Shown: piece by piece, positions 1 through 7,199 of the stretch
Position numbering within the stretch: position 1 is the first letter of the stretch
Layout of the letters: each line of letters begins with the position of its first letter
Assembly: GCA_040081265.1 (NCBI GenBank)
Contig: JBEBGV010000064.1
Coordinates: forward strand, 1 to 26,967
From: JBEBGV01 sp040081265
Lineage (GTDB): Bacteria > Acidobacteriota > Vicinamibacteria > Vicinamibacterales > UBA2999
Length of the DNA: 26,967 bases
Direction: 5' to 3'
Notes under the pieces: generated by a model
The model's database searches: none
What the model saw: the letters and a program-made list of their open reading frames with translations, nothing else
Told to the model about the DNA's origin: nothing
Position numbers and translations under genes: made by a program

Positions 1-1035
1 GAGCGAGGCGGCTTGCGCCTTGTGGGTTCCAGCCAGCAGACCGATCCAGGCGCTCGTGACCGCGTGGGCGGCGAAGAAGCCAAACGTCAGCAGACCAACG
101 CCCAGGATGATCGCGACGAGCGAGGCCTGCAGCGTGACGAGAGTCCCCACAAGCATCACGCCCAGGCTGAGCGCAAGCGTTGCCCGCCGACCGCCAGTGC
201 TGGCAATCGCGCCAGCCAGCGGTGAGCTCACCATGCCAAGCAGATACAAGAGGAAGATCGATCCGATCGCGGCGTGCCCCAGGTGGTACGGGCTCTCCAC
301 CAGGCGGAACGTCAGGTAGTTGTAGATCGCCACGAACATGCCCATGTAGAGGAAGCCCTGGGCAAAGAGCCGTTGCAGATGCCGGTTGGCAAGGTGCCGG
401 CGGTAGATGGCAAACACACCAGCTGCGTTGAGCCCGCGCACGCGGAGGTGTCGGGCACGTGGCAGGAGTACGGCGACGAGCACGGCCGTACCGAAACCAA
501 CGAAGCCGGTCGTGCCGACGGCGGCGCGCCATCCGAACGCATCGGTCAGCATCGACGCCAGCAGGCGTCCTGACATTCCTCCGACCGCCGTTCCTGCGAC
601 GTAGATGCCCATCGCCAGGCCCGTCGCCGAGGGCGCCATCTCTTCAGCGATGTAGGCCATCGCGATCGCCGGCAGGCCAGCGAACGCGATGCCCGCGAGA
701 ACCCTCGCGACCAGCAACGCTGTCCACGACGGTGCCGACACGCACGCCAGCGTGAGCGCCGATGTCGCGGCCAGCGACATCACGATGATCGTCTTCCTGT
801 CCATGCGCTCGGACACGTGGCCGGCCAGCAACAGCGTGGCTGAGAGTGCACCCGTCGTCAGCGAGATCGCGAGGCTGCTCGTGGCCGCCGAGACGTTGAA
901 TGTGGTGGCCAGCTCGGGCAGCAGCGGCTGCATGCAGTACATCAGGGCGAACGTCGAGAAGCCCGCCGCGAAGAGCGCGATGCTGGTACGCCTGAAGCCG
1001 GGCGAGGCCCGTTCGATGGGGCTGACGGTCGTCAA
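1..1035 (-). CDS. MFS transporter, YnfM-like (3' end cut by window)
   Basis: This is a major facilitator superfamily transporter of the inner membrane, probably a proton-driven drug or metabolite exporter of the YnfM type. The reverse strand is open from position 1 to a likely TTG start at 1035. About 345 residues are visible, against roughly 400 for the family, so the C-terminus lies outside the window. The N-terminus carries a hydrophobic helix with the segment MQPLLPELATTFNVS, typical of the first loop in YnfM proteins. The following loop GHVSERMDRKT resembles the MFS loop 2-3 signature, and later helices contain VLAGIAFAGLPAIAMAYIAE. No in-frame ATG lies close upstream, so TTG is chosen; an internal ATG about 31 codons in is possible but would remove part of helix 1. 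It diverges from the methionine synthase gene. The substrate cannot be told from sequence. Confidence 0.85.
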   Translation of the reverse strand, partial: MTTVSPIERASPGFRRTSIALFAAGFSTFALMYCMQPLLPELATTFNVSAATSSLAISLTTGALSATLLLAGHVSERMDRKTIIVMSLAATSALTLACVSAPSWTALLVARVLAGIAFAGLPAIAMAYIAEEMAPSATGLAMGIYVAGTAVGGMSGRLLASMLTDAFGWRAAVGTTGFVGFGTAVLVAVLLPRARHLRVRGLNAAGVFAIYRRHLANRHLQRLFAQGFLYMGMFVAIYNYLTFRLVESPYHLGHAAIGSIFLLYLLGMVSSPLAGAIASTGGRRATLALSLGVMLVGTLVTLQASLVAIILGVGLLTFGFFAAHAVTSAWIGLLAGTHKAQAASL

Positions 1036-1056
1036 CTGAGCAGCGGGTGCATCGAC

Positions 1057-1062
1057 TAGTAT
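1057..1062 (+). promoter_or_regulatory. candidate -10 element TAGTAT
   Basis: An AT-rich hexamer TAGTAT stands out in GC-rich sequence 20 nt upstream of the ATG at 1083. No convincing -35 box was found at the right distance, so the call rests on the hexamer and its position only. It would drive the MetE-type gene with a very short leader. Confidence 0.25.
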
Positions 1063-1082
1063 CTCTTTATCTGACTGTCCCC

Positions 1083-2108
1083 ATGCTGTTGCCCACGACG
1101 CTTGTCGGCTCGTACCCCCAGCCGGACTGGCTCATCGATCGCGCGAGCCTCGCCAGCACGATGCCGCCTCGCGTACGGATGCAAACCCTGTGGCGTGTTG
1201 CACCCGCGCATCTGGAGCAGGCGCAGGACGATGCGACGGTGCTGGCGATTCGGGATCAGGAGCGCGCCGGCATCGACATCATCACCGACGGCGAGATGCG
1301 CCGCGAGAGCTACTCGAACCGGTTTGCAACGGCGCTGGGTGGCATCGACATGGACACGCCGGGTTACGTGACCAGCCGGGCGGGTCAGCGTGTGCCCGTG
1401 CCTCGAGTGGTCGGTCCAATCGAGCGATTACGGCCAGTCGAAGTGCGCGACGTCGAGTTTCTCCGAGCCAATACCAGTCGCCCGATCAAGATCACGGTGC
1501 CTGGCCCGTTCACGATGAGTCAGCAGGCGACCAACGAGTTCTACGGCACCGACGCCGAGATGGCGATGGCCTATGCCGACGTCGTGCGCGAGGAGATACG
1601 CGATCTGTTTGCGGCCGGCGCAGACATCGTGCAGGTGGACGAGCCCTACATGCAGGCGCGTCCTGAGCGGGCCCGGGCCTATGGCGTCGCGGCGCTCACG
1701 CGTGCGCTCGACGGCCTCAACGGGACCACCGCGGTACACATCTGTTTCGGCTACGGGATGGTGGTCAGGGGACGGCCGGTTGAGGGTTATGCGTTCCTCG
1801 GCGAACTGGCGGGGACGCCGGCGCAGCTGATCTCGGTAGAGACGGCGCAGGCCAGTCTCGACTGCGCATCGCTCGCCCCGCTCCGTCAGCAGGCGGTCAT
1901 GCTCGGCGTCCTGGATCTTTCGACGCCGGACGTGGAAACCGCTGAGGTCGTGGCGGCGCGCATTCGCCGAGCCCTGCCGTACGTCGACGTGAGCCGGCTC
2001 GTCATCGCGCCGGACTGCGGCATGAAGTATCTGTCTCGCGAATCCGCGTTCGGCAAGCTGTGCGCCATGGTCGCGGGCGCAAGCATCGTCCGCGCCGAGT
2101 TGGGGTGA
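1083..2108 (+). CDS. cobalamin-independent methionine synthase II family protein (MetE C-terminal type)
   Basis: This protein belongs to the MetE catalytic-domain family, which transfers a methyl group to a thiol, normally homocysteine, using a zinc site. The start ATG at 1083 gives 341 residues beginning MLLPTTLVGSYPQP, the usual opening of short stand-alone MetE proteins; a GTG at 1047 would add 12 unconvincing residues. The zinc ligands are all visible: His219 and Cys221 in VHICFGYGM, Glu253 in QLISVET, and Cys312 in APDCGMKYLS. It lacks the N-terminal half of full-length MetE (about 750 residues), so it corresponds to core-MetE or a paralogue acting on another thiol or methyl donor. It is single, diverges from the MFS gene, and is followed by a palindromic repeat cluster. 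Family assignment is firm; the exact methyl donor is not. Confidence 0.88.
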   Translation: MLLPTTLVGSYPQPDWLIDRASLASTMPPRVRMQTLWRVAPAHLEQAQDDATVLAIRDQERAGIDIITDGEMRRESYSNRFATALGGIDMDTPGYVTSRAGQRVPVPRVVGPIERLRPVEVRDVEFLRANTSRPIKITVPGPFTMSQQATNEFYGTDAEMAMAYADVVREEIRDLFAAGADIVQVDEPYMQARPERARAYGVAALTRALDGLNGTTAVHICFGYGMVVRGRPVEGYAFLGELAGTPAQLISVETAQASLDCASLAPLRQQAVMLGVLDLSTPDVETAEVVAARIRRALPYVDVSRLVIAPDCGMKYLSRESAFGKLCAMVAGASIVRAELG

Positions 2109-2113
2109 TCAGA

Positions 2114-2204
2114 TCGGCGGGTCCTGCGGACCCGCCCTACGTACCCGCCCTACGTACGTAGGCCGGGTCCGCAGGACCCGGCGAAACACTCGCAGGACCC
2201 GGCG
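2114..2204. repeat. head-to-head pair of the GTACGTAGG palindromic repeat
   Basis: Two copies of a dispersed intergenic palindrome face each other. Copy one, in reverse orientation, has arms GGCGGGTCC (2116-2124) and GGACCCGCC (2128-2136) around TGC and ends in CTACGTAC. A half copy, CCCGCCCTACGTAC, follows. Copy two, forward, is GTACGTAGG leading into arms GCCGGGTCC (2162-2170) and GGACCCGGC (2174-2182) around GCA. A truncated half, GCAGGACCCGGCG, repeats near 2192-2204. The layout resembles REP/BIME pairs. It lies between the stop codons of two convergent genes and could also end transcription both ways. Confidence 0.8.
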
Positions 2205-2208
2205 AACA

Positions 2209-3312
2209 CTACGACAGCGTCGCCAACGCCTCGGGCGTGTAGGGCATCAACGCGTCGAGGCGTCCGTCGTGCAGTTTCGACGCCCACGCCGGGTCCACGA
2301 GCAGCGCCCGCCCGACTGCCACCAGATCGACGTCACCGTCCTCGAGCATCTCGACCAGTCGGTCGAGGGCGGCGGCGCCGGCGCTCTCGCGCTGAAACAG
2401 TCCGGCGATGAAGTCGTTGTCGAGGCCAACCGAGCCGACCGTGATGGTGGGCTTTCCGGTCAGCTTCTTCGTCCAGCCCGCCAGGTTCAGGGAGGACCCT
2501 TCGAATTCGGGCTCCCAGAATCGCCTGGTCGAGCCGTGGAAGATGTCGACGCCAGCGGCCACCAGGGGCTCGAGGAAGCACGCGAGCTCGGTCGGGCTCG
2601 ACGCCAGACGCGCGTCGAACACCGGAATCTTCCATTGAGAGAAGCGCAGGACGATGGGGAAGGCGGGACCGGTGGCGCGGCGGCAGGCCCGGACGATCTC
2701 TGTGGCGAATCGCGTGCGGCCGACAAGATCGCCACCCCACCGGTCGGTGCGGCGATTGGTGCCCTCCCAGAAGAACTGATCGATCAGGTAGCCGTGGGCG
2801 CCATGCAACTCGATGCCGTCAAATCCAAGGCGGGCGGCGTGGCCGGCACTGCGTGCGTAGGCCTCGATGGTCTCCACGACTTCGGCCTCGGTCATCGGCT
2901 CGTTGACCTGCTCTCCTGTGACGGTGAGGCCTGAAGGTCCGACGGGGCGTGCAGCCGGGTTGGGCTCCGCGCCCGGCTTTCGCGACATGCCCACGTGCCA
3001 GAGCTGCGGAAAGATGCGTCCGCCCTCGGCGTGCACGGCCCTTCCCACGGCTTCCCAGCCTGCCAGCGCCTCTGCGCCGTGGAACCTCGGGATATTGGGG
3101 TTGCCGACGGCGGCGGGATGATCGACGGCGGTGCCCTCGGTCATGATCAGGCCAACGCGATGGGCCGCTCGGCGCGCGTAATACGCCGCCACGTCTGGTC
3201 CCGGAACGCCGCCCGGTGACTTGCTGCGGGTCATCGGGGCCATCACGAACCGGTTGGGGAGCCGGAGTCCGGCGACTTCGACCGGCGAAAAGAGAATGTC
3301 GGTGCGTGCCAT
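2209..3312 (-). CDS. NADH:flavin oxidoreductase, Old Yellow Enzyme family
   Basis: This is an FMN-binding TIM-barrel ene-reductase of the Old Yellow Enzyme/NADH:flavin oxidoreductase family, which uses NAD(P)H to reduce activated C=C bonds, nitro compounds or similar electrophiles in the cytoplasm. The start ATG at 3312 gives 367 residues beginning MARTDILFSPVEVAGLRLPN, the standard N-terminus; the frame stays open to 3570 but that extension has no family features. The active-site segment IELHGAHGYLIDQFF places the substrate-binding pair at His170 and His173, followed by the family signature NRRTDRWGG. GRALLVDPAW near the C-terminus matches the phosphate-binding end of the barrel. It is most like alkene or nitro-ester reductases (NemA, 12-oxophytodienoate reductase type); the substrate is not determined. 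It diverges from a secreted-protein gene across a region with a perfect palindrome. Confidence 0.92.
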   Translation of the reverse strand: MARTDILFSPVEVAGLRLPNRFVMAPMTRSKSPGGVPGPDVAAYYARRAAHRVGLIMTEGTAVDHPAAVGNPNIPRFHGAEALAGWEAVGRAVHAEGGRIFPQLWHVGMSRKPGAEPNPAARPVGPSGLTVTGEQVNEPMTEAEVVETIEAYARSAGHAARLGFDGIELHGAHGYLIDQFFWEGTNRRTDRWGGDLVGRTRFATEIVRACRRATGPAFPIVLRFSQWKIPVFDARLASSPTELACFLEPLVAAGVDIFHGSTRRFWEPEFEGSSLNLAGWTKKLTGKPTITVGSVGLDNDFIAGLFQRESAGAAALDRLVEMLEDGDVDLVAVGRALLVDPAWASKLHDGRLDALMPYTPEALATLS

Positions 3313-3373
3313 GGGGTTGGGGAGTATTATCTTCGCGGCCGGGCTTGTAGGGTGGCTGACCGGTACTCCTACT

Positions 3374-3386
3374 AATACTGAGTATT
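3374..3386. promoter_or_regulatory. perfect palindrome AATACTGAGTATT, candidate operator
   Basis: AATACT and AGTATT form a perfect 6-bp dyad around a single G in the divergent region between the OYE gene and the secreted-protein gene. Its right end overlaps the candidate -35 box of the rightward promoter, as expected for a repressor site. No regulator gene lies next to it. Confidence 0.4.
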
Positions 3387-3414
3387 GACCGCTTTGCCCG
3401 TTCCCGACGAATAT
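3385..3414 (+). promoter_or_regulatory. candidate promoter TTGACC - 18 bp - GAATAT
   Basis: TTGACC at 3385-3390 and GAATAT at 3409-3414 are separated by 18 bp, a fair match to a sigma-70 promoter. It would give a leader of roughly 58 nt before the ATG at 3479 and could drive the secreted protein and the two MBL-like genes that follow. It overlaps the palindrome at 3374-3386. Confidence 0.4.
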
Positions 3415-3478
3415 GTCCGCCGTTCCTGTCTCGGTCGAAACGACCGGGCCAGTCTCTGTGTATCTGATAGGGGAGACT

Positions 3479-4360
3479 ATGCGAACTGGACTTTTAGTGC
3501 TTGTCGCGCTCGTGCTGGCGACTCCTGCGTTTGCCCAGGTAGACATCTCGGGCGAATGGGCTCGTGACAATCACGAAGACCAGCCGCACCGTGCGCCTGG
3601 TGCCGAGTTAGGCGATTACACGGGCCTGCCGATCAACAACATGGCGCGGCAGAAGGCCCTGAGCTGGGACGCTTCCATCCTGTCGCAGCCGGAACAGCAG
3701 GCCAAGCCGCACCCGGCGCAGTATTCGATGCGCGGACCACAGCCGAACCTGCGGATCGAGAAGGTTGTGGACCCGATCTCGGGACAGCTGATCGCCTACA
3801 CGATGGCCGGTTATTTCGGCCGCGCTGATCGCGTGGTCTGGATGGATGGACGCAAGCATCCCTCCGACTACGCCGAGCACACCTGGGGCGGCTTCTCGAC
3901 CGGTGAGTGGGTGGGCAACGCCCTGAAGATCACCACGACCCACATGAAGACCACGTTCATCAATCGCAACGGCCCGCCGACCAGCTACAAGGGCACGATG
4001 GTCGAGTTCATCACGCGCCACGGCACCATGCTGAGCCACTTCGCGTGGGTGGATGATCCGATCTACTTCGAAGAGCCGATGGTGCGCACCAACAACTATT
4101 CGCAGAACCTTGGACAGAACGTCGGTCCGGCGATTCCATTCGAGACGGTGGACGAGCTCGGCGACAAGGAAACCGGGTGGGTGCCCAGCTGGCCCATCGG
4201 CCTGAAGCAGGACGAATATGCCAAGCGGTTCAACTTCCCCTACGAAATTACGCAGGGGGGCAAGGAAACGCTCTACCCGGAATACATGAAGACCATTGAG
4301 CGACTGATGAAGGAAGAAGCGCTCAAGAAGGCCCCGGCCAATCCACGGACGCAGCAGTAG
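3479..4360 (+). CDS. secreted conserved protein of unknown function
   Basis: The function is not recognised. The protein has 293 residues and a clear Sec signal peptide, MRTGLLVLVALVLATPAFAQ, so the mature form is likely periplasmic or secreted. The ATG at 3479 is chosen because it begins this signal peptide and is preceded by AGGGGAG; the frame opens earlier, at 3413, without support. The mature part is rich in aromatic and polar residues, with segments such as ITTTHMKTTFINRNGPP and FITRHGTMLSHFAWVDDP, which I recall as typical of an uncharacterised family in Acidobacteriota and related environmental genomes. No cofactor-binding motif is obvious and there is no second membrane segment. It lies 21 nt upstream of the first of two MBL-like pseudoenzymes and is probably in the same operon, so a joint role is plausible but unproven. 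Confidence 0.8.
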   Translation: MRTGLLVLVALVLATPAFAQVDISGEWARDNHEDQPHRAPGAELGDYTGLPINNMARQKALSWDASILSQPEQQAKPHPAQYSMRGPQPNLRIEKVVDPISGQLIAYTMAGYFGRADRVVWMDGRKHPSDYAEHTWGGFSTGEWVGNALKITTTHMKTTFINRNGPPTSYKGTMVEFITRHGTMLSHFAWVDDPIYFEEPMVRTNNYSQNLGQNVGPAIPFETVDELGDKETGWVPSWPIGLKQDEYAKRFNFPYEITQGGKETLYPEYMKTIERLMKEEALKKAPANPRTQQ

Positions 4361-4381
4361 CGGCGCGGCACGGGAATCGCC

Positions 4382-5512
4382 ATGCGGACCTGTTTTCGTC
4401 GCGTCGGTGTGTGCGGAGCGATGGGCGTGCTCGCCCTCGCCCCGATGTTCCTCGGCGTGCGTACGTCCGCGCAGCAGCAGCGCGGACCGAGTCCCGCGGA
4501 CTTGCTGGTGTCCGGCCGCAGCTTCGAACAGCCGCAGCCGAGCGCGTATCCCCTCGAGGTACCGGCTGACCTCGGGGCCGAAATCCTGCCGGTCTTTGGC
4601 AACGTGTACATGATTGCCAGGCCGACGGGCAACATCGTGGTGCAGGTGGGCCGCGACGGCGTGTTCCTCGTCGACTCCGGGAGCGAGGCCGTCGCCGAGA
4701 AGACGCTCCAGGCGATTCGCATCATTACCAACGGCCGGATTGAGTACATCCTCAACACGACCCCTGATCGCGACTGGTACGGCGGCAATGACAAGGTGTC
4801 AGCAGCCGGCCGGAATCCCACGGTGAACCCGGGCAATCTGGCCGGGCCAGTGGTACGTCTGGGCGACGCGCCGGCAGGCCGGGGCGGTGGTGGCGGCATT
4901 CAGCGGACGCAGGGCGCGATCATCATGTCGCACGAAAACCTGCTGAACCGGATTTCGGCGCCCACCGGCGTTGCGGCGTCGGAAAAGGTCGAGTTCTGGC
5001 CGACCAACACGTTTTTCACGGCGCGCAAGTCACTCTGGTACAACGACGAGCCGGTGGAAATCATCCACGAGCCTGGTGCCCATACCGATGGTGACGTGAT
5101 GGCCTTCTTCCGTCACTCCGACGTGATCGCCGCGGGGCCGATCATCGACACCCTGGCGTATCCGGTGCCGGACGCCAAGCGCGGCGGATCGATTGCCGGG
5201 ATTCTGAAGGGGCTCAACGACATCATTGATATCGCGGTGCCGAAGTACAACCAGCAGGGCGGCACGCGTATCGCGCCGGGTCGCGGTCGCATCCTGAACG
5301 AAGCGGACGTGGTCGAGTACCGCGACATGATGACGATCATCCGCAACCGCGTGAAGGATGGCGTGGACAAGGGGCTGACGCTGCAGCAGGTGCAGGCGAC
5401 CGGGCCGACACTTGAGTACGACCCGCTCTACTCGACGCCGAAGCTGACGGGCCAGCAGCTGGTCGAAACAATCTACACAGACCTCAAGGGCGCGACGCCC
5501 GCAAGGCGATAG
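4382..5512 (+). CDS. MBL-fold protein lacking zinc ligands, paralogue 1
   Basis: This secreted protein of 376 residues is related to metallo-beta-lactamase-fold hydrolases but probably does not hydrolyse by the usual zinc chemistry. An N-terminal hydrophobic segment ending near SAQQQ suggests export. The fold is recognisable from GNVYMIARPTGNIVVQVG, then VFLVDSG, AHTDGD and the C-terminal part. The metal-binding motif HxHxDH is replaced by TPDRDW in NTTPDRDWYGGN (residues 125-136), so three His are lost. The bridging Asp position reads Pro253 (AAGPIID rather than AGD), and the final His reads Arg301 (APGRGR rather than PGHGR). Only Asp131 and His234 remain. A Gly-rich insert lies at 167-172. 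There is no frameshift or stop. It follows the secreted 293-residue protein by 21 nt and precedes its near twin by 22 nt. A binding or structural role is possible. Confidence 0.85.
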   Translation: MRTCFRRVGVCGAMGVLALAPMFLGVRTSAQQQRGPSPADLLVSGRSFEQPQPSAYPLEVPADLGAEILPVFGNVYMIARPTGNIVVQVGRDGVFLVDSGSEAVAEKTLQAIRIITNGRIEYILNTTPDRDWYGGNDKVSAAGRNPTVNPGNLAGPVVRLGDAPAGRGGGGGIQRTQGAIIMSHENLLNRISAPTGVAASEKVEFWPTNTFFTARKSLWYNDEPVEIIHEPGAHTDGDVMAFFRHSDVIAAGPIIDTLAYPVPDAKRGGSIAGILKGLNDIIDIAVPKYNQQGGTRIAPGRGRILNEADVVEYRDMMTIIRNRVKDGVDKGLTLQQVQATGPTLEYDPLYSTPKLTGQQLVETIYTDLKGATPARR

Positions 5513-5534
5513 ACAACCCGGTTTCGAGGGACTC

Positions 5535-6671
5535 ATGAACAACGCAGGACGAATGACGATGATGGTGGCGGGAGCCGCGCTGGTGGTTGCGCCTGTCCTC
5601 GTCGGTGTGCACGCAGCGCAGCAGGGCAGGCCGAGCGCGACTGACCTGCTGGTCAGCGGTCGGAGTTTCGAGCAGCCGCAGCCGAGTGCCTATCCGCTCG
5701 AGGTGCCGGCGGACCTCGGCGCCGAAATTCTCCCGGTATTCGGCAACGTCTACATGATCGCAAGGCCAACGGGCAACGTGGTCGTCCAGGTAGGCCGTGA
5801 CGGCGTGTTCGTGGTCGATCCCGGTCCGGAAAACGTTGCGGAGAAGACGCTGCAGGCGATTCGGATCATCACCAAGGCGCCAGTCGGCTACATCCTGAAC
5901 ACGACCCCCGAGCGCGACGCGTACGGTGGCAACGAGAAAGTCGCAGCCGCAGGCCAAAATCCAACGGTGGCGCCGCCGCCGGAGCGCCTGAGCGGCCCCG
6001 GAAGCGTGGCACCGCAGAACCCCTTCGGTGGCGGTGGTGGCGGCAATCCGACCCGCCAGGACGGCGCCATCATCTTCGCGCACGAGAATCTGCTCAACCG
6101 GATGTCGGCGCCGACGGGTGCGGCGGCCGCGGAGTCGGTCGGATTCTGGCCGACCAACACCTACTTCACGCTGCGCAAGACGCTCTGGTACAACGACGAA
6201 CCGATCGAGATCATCCACGAACCGTCGGCGCACACCGACGGTGACTCGATGGTGTTCTTCCGTCACTCCGACGCGATCGCGGCGGGGCCAATCATCGACA
6301 CGCTCGCGTATCCGGTGCCGGACGCCAAGCGCGGTGGGTCGATCTCGGGGATTCTGAAGGGTCTCAACGACATCATCGATATCGCGGTGCCGAAGTACAA
6401 CCAGCAGGGGGGCACGCGCATCGCGCCCGGCCGCGGTCGCATCCTGAATGAAGCGGACGTGGTCGAGTATCGCGACATGATGACCATCATCCGCAACCGC
6501 GTGAAGGACGGCGTGGACAAGGGATTGACGGTGCAGCAGGTGCTGGCGACCGGGCCGACACTCGAGTATGACCCGCTCTACTCGACGCCGAAGCTGACAG
6601 GCCAGCAGCTGGTCGAGACGATCTACACCGACCTCAAGGCCGCGGCAGCCAGAACGCCTGCGCGCCGGTAG
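5535..6671 (+). CDS. MBL-fold protein lacking zinc ligands, paralogue 2
   Basis: This is a tandem copy of the preceding gene, 378 residues, starting at ATG 5535 after GAGGGA and carrying its own hydrophobic export signal ending near HAAQQ. Its metal-site changes are parallel: NTTPERDAYGGN (residues 122-133) where active relatives have a THxHxDHxGG stretch, Pro252 in place of the bridging Asp, and Arg300 in place of the last His. His233 in AHTDGD is kept. The Gly-rich insert (FGGGGGGN, about 164-171) is shifted relative to paralogue 1. From HSD (about 244) to the end the two proteins are nearly identical, while the signal region and the 136-180 region differ. Retention of an intact frame with a degraded active site in both copies argues for a selected function without zinc. 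What it binds is unknown. Confidence 0.85.
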   Translation: MNNAGRMTMMVAGAALVVAPVLVGVHAAQQGRPSATDLLVSGRSFEQPQPSAYPLEVPADLGAEILPVFGNVYMIARPTGNVVVQVGRDGVFVVDPGPENVAEKTLQAIRIITKAPVGYILNTTPERDAYGGNEKVAAAGQNPTVAPPPERLSGPGSVAPQNPFGGGGGGNPTRQDGAIIFAHENLLNRMSAPTGAAAAESVGFWPTNTYFTLRKTLWYNDEPIEIIHEPSAHTDGDSMVFFRHSDAIAAGPIIDTLAYPVPDAKRGGSISGILKGLNDIIDIAVPKYNQQGGTRIAPGRGRILNEADVVEYRDMMTIIRNRVKDGVDKGLTVQQVLATGPTLEYDPLYSTPKLTGQQLVETIYTDLKAAAARTPARR

Positions 6672-6674
6672 GGA

Positions 6675-7112
6675 TTACGTACGAGCGGCCTGGGCCCGGG
6701 CCAGTGCCAGGGCCCTGAGCCGCTCGCGCGTCGCAGCCAGGCGTTCCTTCGCGTTGGGCAGGCGCATCACCAGCTGCTCCAGATTCTTCAGGTAGTGCGG
6801 CACGCCCGCCTTCTCGCGATACCCGGCGAGGAAGGGCTCGATCTTCGCGAACACGGCCACGTGTTCCGCGTTGGCGTCCACGAACATCTGCTCGTCGATG
6901 GCGCCGTTGAGGACCAGCGATGCCGCCATGTCCCAGTAGGTGGCGACCATCCGGAAGTCCGCGTTGTGCGGTCCTTTCATCGTCTCGAGCAGTTCCTCGA
7001 GCGAATCCGGGGTGAACCCGATGAACCACTGCCGGGCTTCCCGCATCTTCGCCTCGCGGCGCAAATCGTACAGCTTCAGAATCAGGTCCGCACTCTGGTA
7101 GGGCTGGGTCAT
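6675..7112 (-). CDS. conserved hypothetical protein, 145 aa
   Basis: The protein is not recognised by function. It has 145 residues, no signal peptide and no membrane segment, and looks alpha-helical and cytoplasmic, with MTQPYQSADLILKLYDLRRE at the N-terminus and a basic, Ala/Leu-rich C-terminal helix. FMVATYWDMAASLV-like sequence (residues about 54-68) and the block following it suggest a compact helical fold. The start ATG at 7112 is supported by AGAAGGA about 6 nt upstream on the coding strand. The gene converges on the second MBL-like gene with only 3 nt between stop codons, so no separate terminator fits there. A heptamer repeat array lies in the 87-nt region before its start, shared with the divergent cytochrome gene. 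It resembles a widespread but uncharacterised acidobacterial protein; that is from memory, not a search. Confidence 0.75.
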   Translation of the reverse strand: MTQPYQSADLILKLYDLRREAKMREARQWFIGFTPDSLEELLETMKGPHNADFRMVATYWDMAASLVLNGAIDEQMFVDANAEHVAVFAKIEPFLAGYREKAGVPHYLKNLEQLVMRLPNAKERLAATRERLRALALARAQAART

Positions 7113-7132
7113 GGGGGATCCTTCTAGTTACC

Positions 7133-7167
7133 GGTTGCTGGTTGCTGGTTGCTGGTTGCTGGTTGCC
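7133..7167. repeat. heptamer tandem repeat (GGTTGCT)4 + GGTTGCC
   Basis: Four perfect GGTTGCT units (7133-7160) and one variant unit GGTTGCC (7161-7167) form a 35-bp array in the divergent region between the 145-residue protein and the cytochrome gene. The array ends 2 nt before a TATTAT hexamer that could be the cytochrome -10 box, so copy-number change would alter the sequence just upstream of that promoter core. Confidence 0.9.
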
Positions 7168-7169
7168 GG

Positions 7170-7175
7170 TATTAT
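7170..7175 (+). promoter_or_regulatory. candidate -10 element TATTAT
   Basis: TATTAT lies 24 nt upstream of the cytochrome ATG and immediately after the heptamer array. No good -35 hexamer at 16-18 bp is seen; TTGCTG in the array at 7149-7154 is 15 bp away. Confidence 0.3.
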
Positions 7176-7199
7176 CTCTGACAGCTTCGAGGCGCTTCC

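Noticed and set aside
3313..3570. N-terminal extension of the OYE gene
   Set aside because: It overlaps the divergent gene's promoter and signal-peptide region and has no family likeness; the ATG at 3312 gives the standard N-terminus.
4755..4800. Frameshift or sequencing error as the cause of the missing HxHxDH motif in the first MBL-like gene
   Set aside because: The reading frame is continuous with family residues on both sides, and the independent second copy has the same replacement pattern.
7133..7167. CRISPR-like array
   Set aside because: The units are 7 bp with no spacers, so this is a simple tandem repeat.
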